A stretch of DNA of 64,000 nt from a virus. The stretch covers positions 64,001 to 128,000 of IMG/VR virus record IMGVR_UViG_3300032092_002720. One strand, 5' to 3'. Positions within the stretch are counted from its first letter, which is position 1. Each line of letters starts with the position of its first letter. The notes beneath the pieces were generated by a model. That model was not told the DNA's origin, made no database searches, and saw only the letters and a program-made list of their open reading frames with translations. This document shows, piece by piece, positions 36,255 to 44,415 of this stretch. The position numbers were made by a program, and so were the translations under genes.

Positions 36255-39200
36255 ATGACTACACCAGTTAATTTTCGCGTTAAGAACGGGTTAACCGTAG
36301 CGAACGGAATAGCAGTAACAGCCGGAAACGTTGTAATTTCGAGCGGTCAACTCGTGATCGGTGCTACTGCGATCAACTCAACTTCACTCAGCCAATCGGC
36401 TGACAATGCATACGCTAACGGCGTGAACTATGCAGACGGTAAAGCTGCTGATGCTTATACGAATGCTGTAGCTGTAGCTACTGGTTCCTCGACCAATGCA
36501 TATAATAACGCTGTTGCTTTTGCGGCCAATGCCGATAATCTCACAACTGGAACACTTTCTCTCAATCGCCTTCCTGCGACAGTGAACGTATCTCTCGCTC
36601 TGAATGTTACAAATACTGTTAACATTTCAACGAGTAACGTAACTGTTTCACAAGCGAATGATGTCGCGAAGATCACAGGAACCACAATTTCATTAACAGA
36701 CAGTTTAACAGAAACTGGTAATACTTATTATGCAGCAATCTCTCATGATAAACTGATTACAGAAAAAACTTATACTGTTGCCAACGTAATCTATGCAGAT
36801 TACGGCGAACTCTCGCGCACAGGAATGTTTGCAGGTGTAGGTATCGATACGTCTAACACTTCAATCTATGTTCGAGGTGTCACAGTCAATACCTCGGTGA
36901 TTGCGATCGGAAATACTTCAGTATTCAGTTCCATCAACTCGACGGCATTTTCTGGTAACGGCGCATCACTTACTTCTGTCAATGCTGCGACAGTTGGCGG
37001 TAACTCTGCTTCTGACCTTCGAACATATACAGAAACGTATGCATCAAATGCCACGAATCTGACTTCAGGTACAGTCAACTCTGCTCGCCTCCCATCAGCA
37101 AATGCTACCGTAGCAGGTGCAACTCTTCTTGTCGATTCAGTATCGAATACTTCGACGACAGCAGCCGCTTCAGCAGCTTCTGTTAAAACTGCATATGACG
37201 CAGCCATTACTGCAAACACGAATGCGACCAATCTTTCTGCGAATGCATATTCGAATGCTGTAACGTATACTGATAATAAAGCTGCAAATGCATACTCGAA
37301 TGCCATTGCTATCGCAGCGAATGCTACCAACCTCACATCTGGTACTGTCAACGCAGCAAGACTTCCATCTGGTAACTCGACAACTGCAGGCGCAGTGATT
37401 CTTGTCGATTCGATAGCGAACACTTCAACAACTGCAGCCGCTTCTGCTGCAGCTGTAAAAACCGCCTATGATGCTGCCATCGTTGCTAACACAAATGCAA
37501 ACACTGCGTTAACAGCCGCTGGATCTGCATACACGAACGCAGTGTCATATACAGACACCAAAATTGGAACTGCAAACACTGCTATCACTGGCAATGCGGC
37601 GACCGCATATTCGAATGCTGTATCATATACAGATACGAAGATTGCAACTGCTAATACTGCCATGGCCGCTAACGCAGATGCTGCTTATACGAATGCAATC
37701 GCGATCGCTTCCAATGCAACTAATCTGACATCTGGTACAGTTAACTCAGCTCGTCTTCCATCTGGCAACTCAACTGTTGCCGGTGCGGTAGTTCTTGTCG
37801 ACTCGGTCTCGAATACATCGACAACTGCAGCTGCATCTGCCGCTTCAGTCAAATCTGCTTATGACGCAGCGATTACGGCAAACACAAATGCTAACACTGC
37901 ATTGACTGCCGCTGGCTCGGCTTATACCAATGCCGTATCTTATACCGACACAAAGATCGGTACTGCAAATACTGCCATGGTTGCAAATGCCGCTGCAGCT
38001 TACACTAACGCAGTCTCTTACACAGACGGTAAAATCAGTACTGCCAATTCTGCTATTACAGGAAATGCGGCTACCGCTTATAGTAATGCTGTGTCTTATG
38101 TAGATACAAAGATTGGTACTGCCAATACAGCAATGGTAGCAAATGCTGGCGCTGCTTACACAAATGCTGTATCTTATACCGACACGAAGATCGGCACAGC
38201 TAATACAGCGATGGTAGCAAATGCTGGCGCTGCTTACACAAATGCTGTATCTTATACCGACACGAAGATCGGCACAGCTAATACCGCAATGGCTGCTAAC
38301 GCGGCAGCAGCTTATACGAATGCAGTCAGCTATACTGATACAAAAATTGGCACCGCGAACACTGCAATGGCTGCTAACGCAGCTGCAGCTTATACCAATG
38401 CGGTAAGTTACACTGATACGAAGATCGGCACTGCAAATACTGCGATGGTAGCCAATGCCGGAGCCGCTTATACCAATGCGACTATCTTTGCTGCGAATGC
38501 TTCGAATGCAAACAATGGTACTCTTGCTGAAGCTCGTCTTCCATACCGTATGAATCAGGATCTCAGAACTTCTGATTCTCCGACTTTTGCAAACGGCTCG
38601 TTTACTGGTTCTGTTACAGTAGGTGGAAACTTAACCGTAACTGGTAATCTGATTTCGACTAACATCGAATCTTTCTCTGTGTCGGATCCTCTGATCAAGC
38701 TAGGTGTGAATAACCCCGGTGATACTTATTGGGGTGGATTTACATTCCACTATAACGGATCTGGTAATACTACAAACCATGCTGGTCTTGTACGTAGTCC
38801 GACATCAAAAGAATTCCTTCTTATGTCGACGTTTGGTGATGAGACTGCTGTTGCTAATAACAACACGATCAACATTGCTGATGCATCGTTCTCATATGCC
38901 AATTTAACGGTTAATCTATTAAAGGCTGGCAACTCTACGGTATTCTCAAGTATTAATGCTACGTCGTTTACCGGTACAGCAAATAATGCCACGAATGCTT
39001 TCGGTAAGACAGAAGGCGCGATCAATGCTAACTCTGCTCTGACTGCAAACAACTCGACGAATCTTGGCGGTCAAGATGCAGCATACTATACTAATGCGAC
39101 TAATATTAGTACTGGAACTCTACCTTTCGCTAGACTCCCATCGTTGTATCTTGGCACGACTGCTATTCAATCGACGAGTGCTGCTCAAGCTGTAAGCGGT

Positions 39201-40283
39201 ATCACAACTCTTGCGGCTGGTAATACTACCATCTCAGGTTTTGCTAACGTTATAAGTGGATTATCACTTTCTAATGGTACATCAAACTTCATCACTTGGT
39301 CGACAGCCGGTGTTGACGGTCCTTCTATTAATACACGAAGCCCGGGTACTAAGCTATTACTATATCCAGCTCTGTCTGTGAGTCAAACTGATTATGCTAT
39401 GGGTATTAGCCCGGCAACAATGTGGTCTACTGTTCCTACTAACGAAGATAGCTTTAAATTTAAATGGTATGGAGCTGACATAGAAGTTGCTTCTCTGAGT
39501 GGTACTGGTAACTTTAAGATATCTGGATATGCTAACGTATCTGGAGCAATTCAAGGTGGATCATCGCTTACAATTGCAGGTGCCGCTTCTGGTATCACTA
39601 CGCTTGCCGCAGGTAATACTACGATTACCGGAAACCTTAGTGTTTCGAGCGTCGGTAGCTTCGATCGAGTAACTACTGCCAATAATGGCGGTGGAACAAA
39701 TATTGGTATCGGTGATGATGCATGGTTCGGCGATATTAATCAGGCCGATACTGTTCGCATCATGGGTCAACAGAGTGCCAACAACGGATACATTGTTTTC
39801 GGCAATGCTAACAATGACATCAAATTGGGACGTTCTGGAACTGGTGCTCTTACATGGAACGGAGCATTCAGTGTTACTGGCGGACTAACTACTCTGTCAG
39901 CAAACCTTGTGATGGCCAACAACAACATCACGAATCCAACGCTGACAGGTTATACCGAATCTGAAGTTTCAAATACAGCTGTCACAGGAACATATACTCT
40001 TAACTGTGTTGCTTCTAACTTCTGGGATCTTACGCTTACTGGAAATACAACGATCTCTCCAACAGGAGTTCCTCCGAGCACAAGAATGTGGGCTGGAACT
40101 ATCGTAGCAAAACAAGATGCTACCGGTGGTCGCACGATCACTTGGCCGACAGGAAGTAAATATCCTGGCGGTGTAGCTCCTCCTGCAACAACAACCGCAA
40201 ACGCCATCGACGTATGGTCACTCATGACTTATGACGGCGGTACTTCTTGGATTGTTTCTCTGACGGTGAAGGGCGCCGCATAA
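36255..40283 (+). CDS. long tail fibre with 26-residue repeats
   Basis: A 1342-residue fibre protein. The N-terminus (PVNFRVKNGLTVANGIAVTAGN) is a fibre attachment type. Residues 250-760 alternate globular NATNLTSGTVNSARLPSGN...TAAASAASVK units with a run of 26-residue repeats built on AYTNAVSYTDTKIGTANTAM, probably a long trimeric coiled coil or helical shaft. A GNLTVTGNLISTNIESFSVSDPLIKLG module near residue 800 is a known fibre element. The C-terminal 100 residues (GTYTLNCVASNFWDLTLTGNTTISPTG...TITWPTGSKYPGGVAPPATTTANAIDVWSLMTYDGGTSWIVS) form a common receptor-binding tip domain. The stop overlaps the next start (TAATG). Confidence 0.85.
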   Translation: MTTPVNFRVKNGLTVANGIAVTAGNVVISSGQLVIGATAINSTSLSQSADNAYANGVNYADGKAADAYTNAVAVATGSSTNAYNNAVAFAANADNLTTGTLSLNRLPATVNVSLALNVTNTVNISTSNVTVSQANDVAKITGTTISLTDSLTETGNTYYAAISHDKLITEKTYTVANVIYADYGELSRTGMFAGVGIDTSNTSIYVRGVTVNTSVIAIGNTSVFSSINSTAFSGNGASLTSVNAATVGGNSASDLRTYTETYASNATNLTSGTVNSARLPSANATVAGATLLVDSVSNTSTTAAASAASVKTAYDAAITANTNATNLSANAYSNAVTYTDNKAANAYSNAIAIAANATNLTSGTVNAARLPSGNSTTAGAVILVDSIANTSTTAAASAAAVKTAYDAAIVANTNANTALTAAGSAYTNAVSYTDTKIGTANTAITGNAATAYSNAVSYTDTKIATANTAMAANADAAYTNAIAIASNATNLTSGTVNSARLPSGNSTVAGAVVLVDSVSNTSTTAAASAASVKSAYDAAITANTNANTALTAAGSAYTNAVSYTDTKIGTANTAMVANAAAAYTNAVSYTDGKISTANSAITGNAATAYSNAVSYVDTKIGTANTAMVANAGAAYTNAVSYTDTKIGTANTAMVANAGAAYTNAVSYTDTKIGTANTAMAANAAAAYTNAVSYTDTKIGTANTAMAANAAAAYTNAVSYTDTKIGTANTAMVANAGAAYTNATIFAANASNANNGTLAEARLPYRMNQDLRTSDSPTFANGSFTGSVTVGGNLTVTGNLISTNIESFSVSDPLIKLGVNNPGDTYWGGFTFHYNGSGNTTNHAGLVRSPTSKEFLLMSTFGDETAVANNNTINIADASFSYANLTVNLLKAGNSTVFSSINATSFTGTANNATNAFGKTEGAINANSALTANNSTNLGGQDAAYYTNATNISTGTLPFARLPSLYLGTTAIQSTSAAQAVSGITTLAAGNTTISGFANVISGLSLSNGTSNFITWSTAGVDGPSINTRSPGTKLLLYPALSVSQTDYAMGISPATMWSTVPTNEDSFKFKWYGADIEVASLSGTGNFKISGYANVSGAIQGGSSLTIAGAASGITTLAAGNTTITGNLSVSSVGSFDRVTTANNGGGTNIGIGDDAWFGDINQADTVRIMGQQSANNGYIVFGNANNDIKLGRSGTGALTWNGAFSVTGGLTTLSANLVMANNNITNPTLTGYTESEVSNTAVTGTYTLNCVASNFWDLTLTGNTTISPTGVPPSTRMWAGTIVAKQDATGGRTITWPTGSKYPGGVAPPATTTANAIDVWSLMTYDGGTSWIVSLTVKGAA
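37900..38480 (+). repeat. 78-bp tandem repeats in long fibre gene
   Basis: About seven copies of a 78-base unit encode 26-residue AYTNAVSYTDTKIGTANTAM-type repeats. Two adjacent copies, 38133-38206 and 38211-38284, are identical over 74 bases, which points to recent duplication by recombination or slippage. The outer copies have diverged at third positions. Confidence 0.85.
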
Positions 40284-42331
40284 TGAGTATTGGTGGTGGT
40301 TCGAAGTTTACATTAGAGAAAACATGGCGTGGTGCCGGGACTGGAACAACTAAGTTCAACAGTCCTGGTAACATCACGATTCCTTATGGTAGAAATAGTG
40401 TTCTTGTTTCTGGTAGAGGTGGCACAGGCACAGCTTTGATCCCTGGTCCTGGAACCGGCACATTCAACATCATTCCTGGCAATGCGACTGGCACATTCAA
40501 CATCATTCCAGGAAATGCGACTGGAAACTTTAATATCGTTCCTGGCAATGCGACTGGCACTTTTAATATTGTTCCTGGAAATATAGCCAACTATAATATT
40601 ATCTTTCCTCAGACCGGCAATTTCAATATCATATTCCCGCAGACCGGAGGATTCAACATCGTTCCAGGAAATGCTACTGGCACTTTCAACATTGTTCCAG
40701 GAAATGCAACTGGCAACTTTAATATCATTCCTGGCAATGCAACTGGCAACTTTAACATCGTTCCTGGTAATGCTACTGGCACTTTCAACATTGTTCCAGG
40801 AAATGCCACGGGTACATTTAACATTATTCCTGGTAATATTGCCAGCTACAATATCATTTTCCCAGGAACTGGTACATTCAACAAAGTTCCAGGGAACATA
40901 GCTGGTTATAACATCATTTTCCCTGGAACAGGTACTTTCAATATCATCCCTGGTCCTGTGGCAAACTACAACATCATTTTCCCAGGCACAGGGTCATTCA
41001 ACAAAGTTCCTGGAAACATCTCTGGCTATAACATCGTTTTTCCGGGTACAGGAGCATTTAACATTGTTCCAGGTAATGGTACAGGAACTTTTAACAAAAT
41101 TCCAGGTAATATATCTAGTTACAATATCAATCCGGGTCCAGTGTCAGGCTATAACGTAAATCCAGGCAACGTTTCAGGCTATAACGTAAATCCAGGCAAC
41201 GTGTCAGGCTATAACGTAAATCCAGGCAACGTATCTGGAAGCAATGTTATTCCTGGAAATGCCACCGGCACATACAACTCTGTTCCCGGAAATCGAATTA
41301 ATCCGGCGGTTATTAATCCGAAATTTGGATATTTTGCAGGAAGCTTCAATGCACCGTCTGGTGGTCCTCAGAACTTTAACTCTCCATCAGCAGGTCCTTC
41401 TAACTTTAACTCGCCTACTAATGGTCCTGCAAACTTCAATGCAGCGAGCAATGGTCCTGCAAACTTCAATGCAGCAACCAATGGTCCTGCAAACTTCAAT
41501 GCGCCAACTAATGGCCCTGCAAACTTCAATGCACCGACAAATGGCCCACAAAACTTTAACCCAGCTACCAACGGTCCACAAAACTTCAACGTTGCCAATG
41601 GCCCTGCGAACTTCAATGCACCGACAAATGGCCCACAAAACTTCAACGTTGCGAATGGCCCTGCAAACTTCAATGCGCCAACCGGTGGACCTCAGAACTT
41701 TAACGTTGCCAATGGTCCTGCAAACTTTAATGCACCAACGAACGGTCCACAAAACTTCAACGTAGCCAATGGTCCTGCAAACTTTAACCCTGCCACTAAC
41801 GGGCCTCAGAATTTCAATCCTGCCACTAGCGGTCCGCAGAATTTCAATCCAGCTACTAATGGTCCACAAAACTTTAATCCAGCTGTCGGTGGCCCTCAGA
41901 ATTTCAATCCAGCGACTAATGGACCTCAGAACTTTAACCCAGCTACAAACGGTCCTCAGAACTTTAACGTAGCGAATGGTCCTCAGAACTTTAACGTAGC
42001 GAATGGACCTGCTAACTTTAATCCTGCAACCAATGGTCCTCAGAACTTTAACCCTGCAACTAATGGTCCACAAAACTTTAATCCGGCAACGAATGGACCT
42101 CAGAACTTTAACCCTGCTACCAGCGGACCTCAGAACTTTAATACTCCAACTCCAGCCGTTCCAGGAAATCCGTCAAATACACTTGGTATTACTTTCCCTG
42201 GTTCAAATGCTGGAGGAACGGCTGCACCTGTGATAAATAACCAGATAGCGAGCTACTATGCTTATCCTGATGGCCAATCGCATTCGGTAACTGTGGCTCC
42301 TGGAGGATATATAGATATTACTATTGAATAA
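40283..42331 (+). CDS. Pro-Gly-Asn / Asn-Phe-Asn short-repeat adhesin-like protein
   Basis: A 682-residue protein starting at the ATG at 40283 that overlaps the previous stop (TAATG). Residues 1-48 are a compact start (SIGGGSKFTLEKTWRGAG...IPYGRNSVLVSGRGGTG). Then about 27 units of 10-11 residues follow, typified by FNIVPGNATGT and YNVNPGNVSG, and from about residue 350 some 28 units of 9-10 residues, typified by FNPATNGPQN and FNVANGPAN. A C-terminal cap of about 55 residues ends YPDGQSHSVTVAPGGYIDITIE. No known family was recognised. Regular Gly and Pro with Asn and aromatic spacing suggests an extended solenoid or polyproline/polyglycine-type fibre tip. Most block-1 units contain X-Pro-Gly, a classical prolyl-hydroxylase target, and a prolyl-hydroxylase-like gene follows 22 bp downstream. 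Confidence 0.8.
   Translation: MSIGGGSKFTLEKTWRGAGTGTTKFNSPGNITIPYGRNSVLVSGRGGTGTALIPGPGTGTFNIIPGNATGTFNIIPGNATGNFNIVPGNATGTFNIVPGNIANYNIIFPQTGNFNIIFPQTGGFNIVPGNATGTFNIVPGNATGNFNIIPGNATGNFNIVPGNATGTFNIVPGNATGTFNIIPGNIASYNIIFPGTGTFNKVPGNIAGYNIIFPGTGTFNIIPGPVANYNIIFPGTGSFNKVPGNISGYNIVFPGTGAFNIVPGNGTGTFNKIPGNISSYNINPGPVSGYNVNPGNVSGYNVNPGNVSGYNVNPGNVSGSNVIPGNATGTYNSVPGNRINPAVINPKFGYFAGSFNAPSGGPQNFNSPSAGPSNFNSPTNGPANFNAASNGPANFNAATNGPANFNAPTNGPANFNAPTNGPQNFNPATNGPQNFNVANGPANFNAPTNGPQNFNVANGPANFNAPTGGPQNFNVANGPANFNAPTNGPQNFNVANGPANFNPATNGPQNFNPATSGPQNFNPATNGPQNFNPAVGGPQNFNPATNGPQNFNPATNGPQNFNVANGPQNFNVANGPANFNPATNGPQNFNPATNGPQNFNPATNGPQNFNPATSGPQNFNTPTPAVPGNPSNTLGITFPGSNAGGTAAPVINNQIASYYAYPDGQSHSVTVAPGGYIDITIE
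40447..41270 (+). repeat. 33/30-bp tandem repeats (PGN block)
   Basis: About 27 tandem units encode FN(I/V)(I/V)PGNATG(T/N) and related elements. The last part (41149-41239) holds three nearly identical 30-base units encoding GYNVNPGNVS, identical except at one or two bases. This is consistent with repeated duplication. Confidence 0.85.
41340..42150 (+). repeat. 30/27-bp tandem repeats (NFN block)
   Basis: About 28 tandem units encode FNPATNGPQN, FNAPTNGPAN or FNVANGPAN. Units of nine and ten residues alternate in the centre. The DNA copies differ chiefly at third positions. The repeats create long spurious open frames on both strands. Confidence 0.85.
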
Positions 42332-42353
42332 GTGATTTGAAGAAGGATTTACT

Positions 42354-42947
42354 ATGCCATATATTATTCCTAAATATGGGAAGCAATTAAATTGTTTCGC
42401 GGTGTGGACAGGAGGATTTACTCCTGAAGAAGTCGATATGATCATCGACTTAGAAAAGCTCCAAGAATTTGAAAAGGGTAAAGTTGGGCTCGAGCAAAAT
42501 GCTGCGGCTCCTGCACATACGCGTGATTCTGATATCTCATGGATCCATCATGATCATCACAGCGATTGGCTCTTTAATAGAATGTCTGGAATTGTATCGA
42601 CTGTCAACTACGATCACTTTATGTATGACATCGAAGGAGTCGAGGCTTTTCAATATACAAAATACGGACCAAATCAACACTACACTTGGCACTGGGATGT
42701 TGAGTTCGGCTGGCAGAAATATATAAGAAAGATATCGGCATCTCTTCTTCTCTCAGATCCTGATGAGTATGAAGGCGGAGAGCTAGAGATTGTAAACAAT
42801 GGAAACTTTGAAGATAAAGTCTCGTTTAAACCGAATAAAGGTGATATCGTATTCTTCGCTTCATGGATGCCACATCGAGTGAAGCCAATCACATCAGGAA
42901 CGCGTAAGAGTCTTGTAGCATGGGTAATGGGTGAAAGAGAATGTTGA
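42354..42947 (+). CDS. 2OG-Fe(II) oxygenase, prolyl 4-hydroxylase-like
   Basis: A 197-residue enzyme of the 2-oxoglutarate/Fe(II) dioxygenase superfamily, PKHD/prolyl-hydroxylase type. The iron ligands are visible: H113 and D115 in YTWHWDVEF, and H174 in WMPHRVKP, with R184 ten residues later to bind 2-oxoglutarate. The segment QYTKYGPNQHYTWHWD and the following EYEGGELEI are typical of the family. It uses O2, Fe(II) and 2-oxoglutarate to hydroxylate its substrate. It starts 22 bp after the X-Pro-Gly repeat protein and lies two genes before a GT60-type glycosyltransferase, so fibre proline hydroxylation is an attractive substrate hypothesis. Other targets, such as nucleic acid or host protein, cannot be excluded. 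Confidence 0.85.
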   Translation: MPYIIPKYGKQLNCFAVWTGGFTPEEVDMIIDLEKLQEFEKGKVGLEQNAAAPAHTRDSDISWIHHDHHSDWLFNRMSGIVSTVNYDHFMYDIEGVEAFQYTKYGPNQHYTWHWDVEFGWQKYIRKISASLLLSDPDEYEGGELEIVNNGNFEDKVSFKPNKGDIVFFASWMPHRVKPITSGTRKSLVAWVMGEREC

Positions 42948-43678
42948 GTTGGAATCCTTTTAAGAAGAAACCTATCATTGAGTTTTATTGTCATCGAGAT
43001 GACGTAGCCAGTTTGCCGCATCCAAAGCCTGCAGCTAAACATATACCTGAATGGTATAAAAGAATTCCTCCGCTCATTACAGACGGCCGAGACGATCGTG
43101 ATTGGTCAGGATCACATAGTTTTACTGCAAAAAAATGCATGCCAATGATAGACGCCATGTCGTTGGGTTATGTCATTCCTCTTATCGCCGACATGACAGT
43201 CAGATCAAATCATGACTGTAGTACGATCGAAGTGACATCTTCTCCTCACATCACTGTATGTGAGTTTCATGACATTCGGCAACTCGGAGAAAGATCTGCT
43301 CCAGGATTTCCTGCTCCACCTTTAAAGTTCGTTAATCCATGGATCGTAAAGACTGCTCCAGGTTGGTCTACACTTTTTATAGCGCCGATTAACAACTTTG
43401 AAAGTCATTTTACTTGCTTATCTGGATTGGTCGATACTGATACATATCCAAAGGAAGTCAATTTCCCTGCAATCTGGCATACTCCAAATGCTGACGTGCT
43501 TCTGCCTGCTGGAACTCCATTGGTCATCGCTATCCCAATTAAGCGCGATGCAGTCCCATCAAAGCCTACGATAAGAGATATGAAAGAACCAGAACAACAC
43601 TTGATCAATCTCATATCGAAGATGCAAAACACGCGCAGAAGTGTATATACAAAAGAACTGAGAGCACCCAGAAAATGA
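42941..43678 (+). CDS. DUF6065-like protein, copy A
   Basis: A 245-residue protein with a pattern I recall for DUF6065-type proteins found in phages and bacteria. The N-terminus has FYCHRDDVASLPHPKPAAKHIPEWYK, then FTAKKCMPMIDAMSLGYVIPLIADM near residue 70. The middle has KFVNPWIVKTAPGWSTLFIAPIN and FTCLSGLVDTDTYPKEVNFPAIW, and the C-terminal part GTPLVIAIPIKRD. The fold appears beta-rich. No catalytic residues are established to my knowledge. It overlaps the 2OG oxygenase by seven bases and the next gene by four, so it is co-translated with both; a role in the same modification pathway is inferred. The family name is from memory. Confidence 0.68.
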   Translation: MLSWNPFKKKPIIEFYCHRDDVASLPHPKPAAKHIPEWYKRIPPLITDGRDDRDWSGSHSFTAKKCMPMIDAMSLGYVIPLIADMTVRSNHDCSTIEVTSSPHITVCEFHDIRQLGERSAPGFPAPPLKFVNPWIVKTAPGWSTLFIAPINNFESHFTCLSGLVDTDTYPKEVNFPAIWHTPNADVLLPAGTPLVIAIPIKRDAVPSKPTIRDMKEPEQHLINLISKMQNTRRSVYTKELRAPRK

Positions 43679-44415
43679 AAGATCTGTTTTCTTTTTTAAA
43701 ACCGAAAAAAGATATCGAATTCGTAGATACGAAGAAATTATCTTATCATAACTTTTCTGTCGAACGAGCTGTTGATGTTCCAACAAACACTCGTAAAGTC
43801 CAACAAGACAAGTATGGTAAACATCTGATGCCATACTGTCCCGGAATTTTAGATTATGCCCAATTCGGGTATATCATTCCAGCTTGGGTAGACATTCATA
43901 TTATGGCAAACAAAGCTGGCACTTCATGGTATCTTGGAGATAAAGGTGCTAGAGGAGATCGTGGTTTTGACAACGGCGTGAAGATGGATGAAAAGTTTGT
44001 AGAAGGTGCATTTACTCCTATTGGAATTAATCCTACTGCAATCTTGTTTCCATCGCCTTGGAAAATCTTTACACAAAAAAACATCAGCGCATTGTTAATG
44101 CCAGCATTCTACCACTCTACCTTTCTCGATGATCTATACGTGACGCCAGGTTTGGTAGATTATAAAAACTTTCATATCACAAACTTCATCTGTATGCCGA
44201 AGAGAGAATGTAACGTTCATATCAAAGCAGGCGAACCTTTACTACATGTCATTCCTTTCCTTAATAAAGATATTAGTGCTTCAGTTGGTCCTGCTACAGA
44301 TGAGATGATAGATAAAACTGCAAATCTAATTCCTGGAGATGATAAGCAATACTATCGGAAGTTTATGGGAATTAAAAAGAAATTTAATATGCAAAAAGAA
44401 GAGATTAAACAATGA
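43675..44415 (+). CDS. DUF6065-like protein, divergent copy B
   Basis: A 246-residue protein that follows the same order of motifs as its upstream neighbour. LMPYCPGILDYAQFGYIIPAWVDIHI parallels the PMIDAMSLGYVIPLIADM segment; LFPSPWKIFTQKNISALLMPAF parallels NPWIVKTAPGWSTLFIAP; VTPGLVDYKNFHITNFICMP parallels the SGLVDTD...NFPAIW segment; and AGEPLLHVIPFLNKD parallels GTPLVIAIPIKRD. The two are therefore probably an ancient tandem duplication, now very divergent. The function is unknown. It overlaps both neighbours by four bases, which suggests a fixed stoichiometry with copy A and the glycosyltransferase. Confidence 0.65.
   Translation: MKDLFSFLKPKKDIEFVDTKKLSYHNFSVERAVDVPTNTRKVQQDKYGKHLMPYCPGILDYAQFGYIIPAWVDIHIMANKAGTSWYLGDKGARGDRGFDNGVKMDEKFVEGAFTPIGINPTAILFPSPWKIFTQKNISALLMPAFYHSTFLDDLYVTPGLVDYKNFHITNFICMPKRECNVHIKAGEPLLHVIPFLNKDISASVGPATDEMIDKTANLIPGDDKQYYRKFMGIKKKFNMQKEEIKQ

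Noticed and set aside
36866-37423. 185-residue minus-strand frame within the long fibre gene
   Set aside because: Antisense of Ala/Asn-rich repeats; no supporting signal.
41387-42073. 228-residue minus-strand frame opposite the NFN repeats
   Set aside because: Created by the 30-bp repeats on the opposite strand; its periodic composition mirrors the real gene, and it has no promoter or start signal.
40447-42150. Repeat tracts considered as a CRISPR array
   Set aside because: There are no unique spacers between constant palindromic repeats; the units are in-frame protein repeats.
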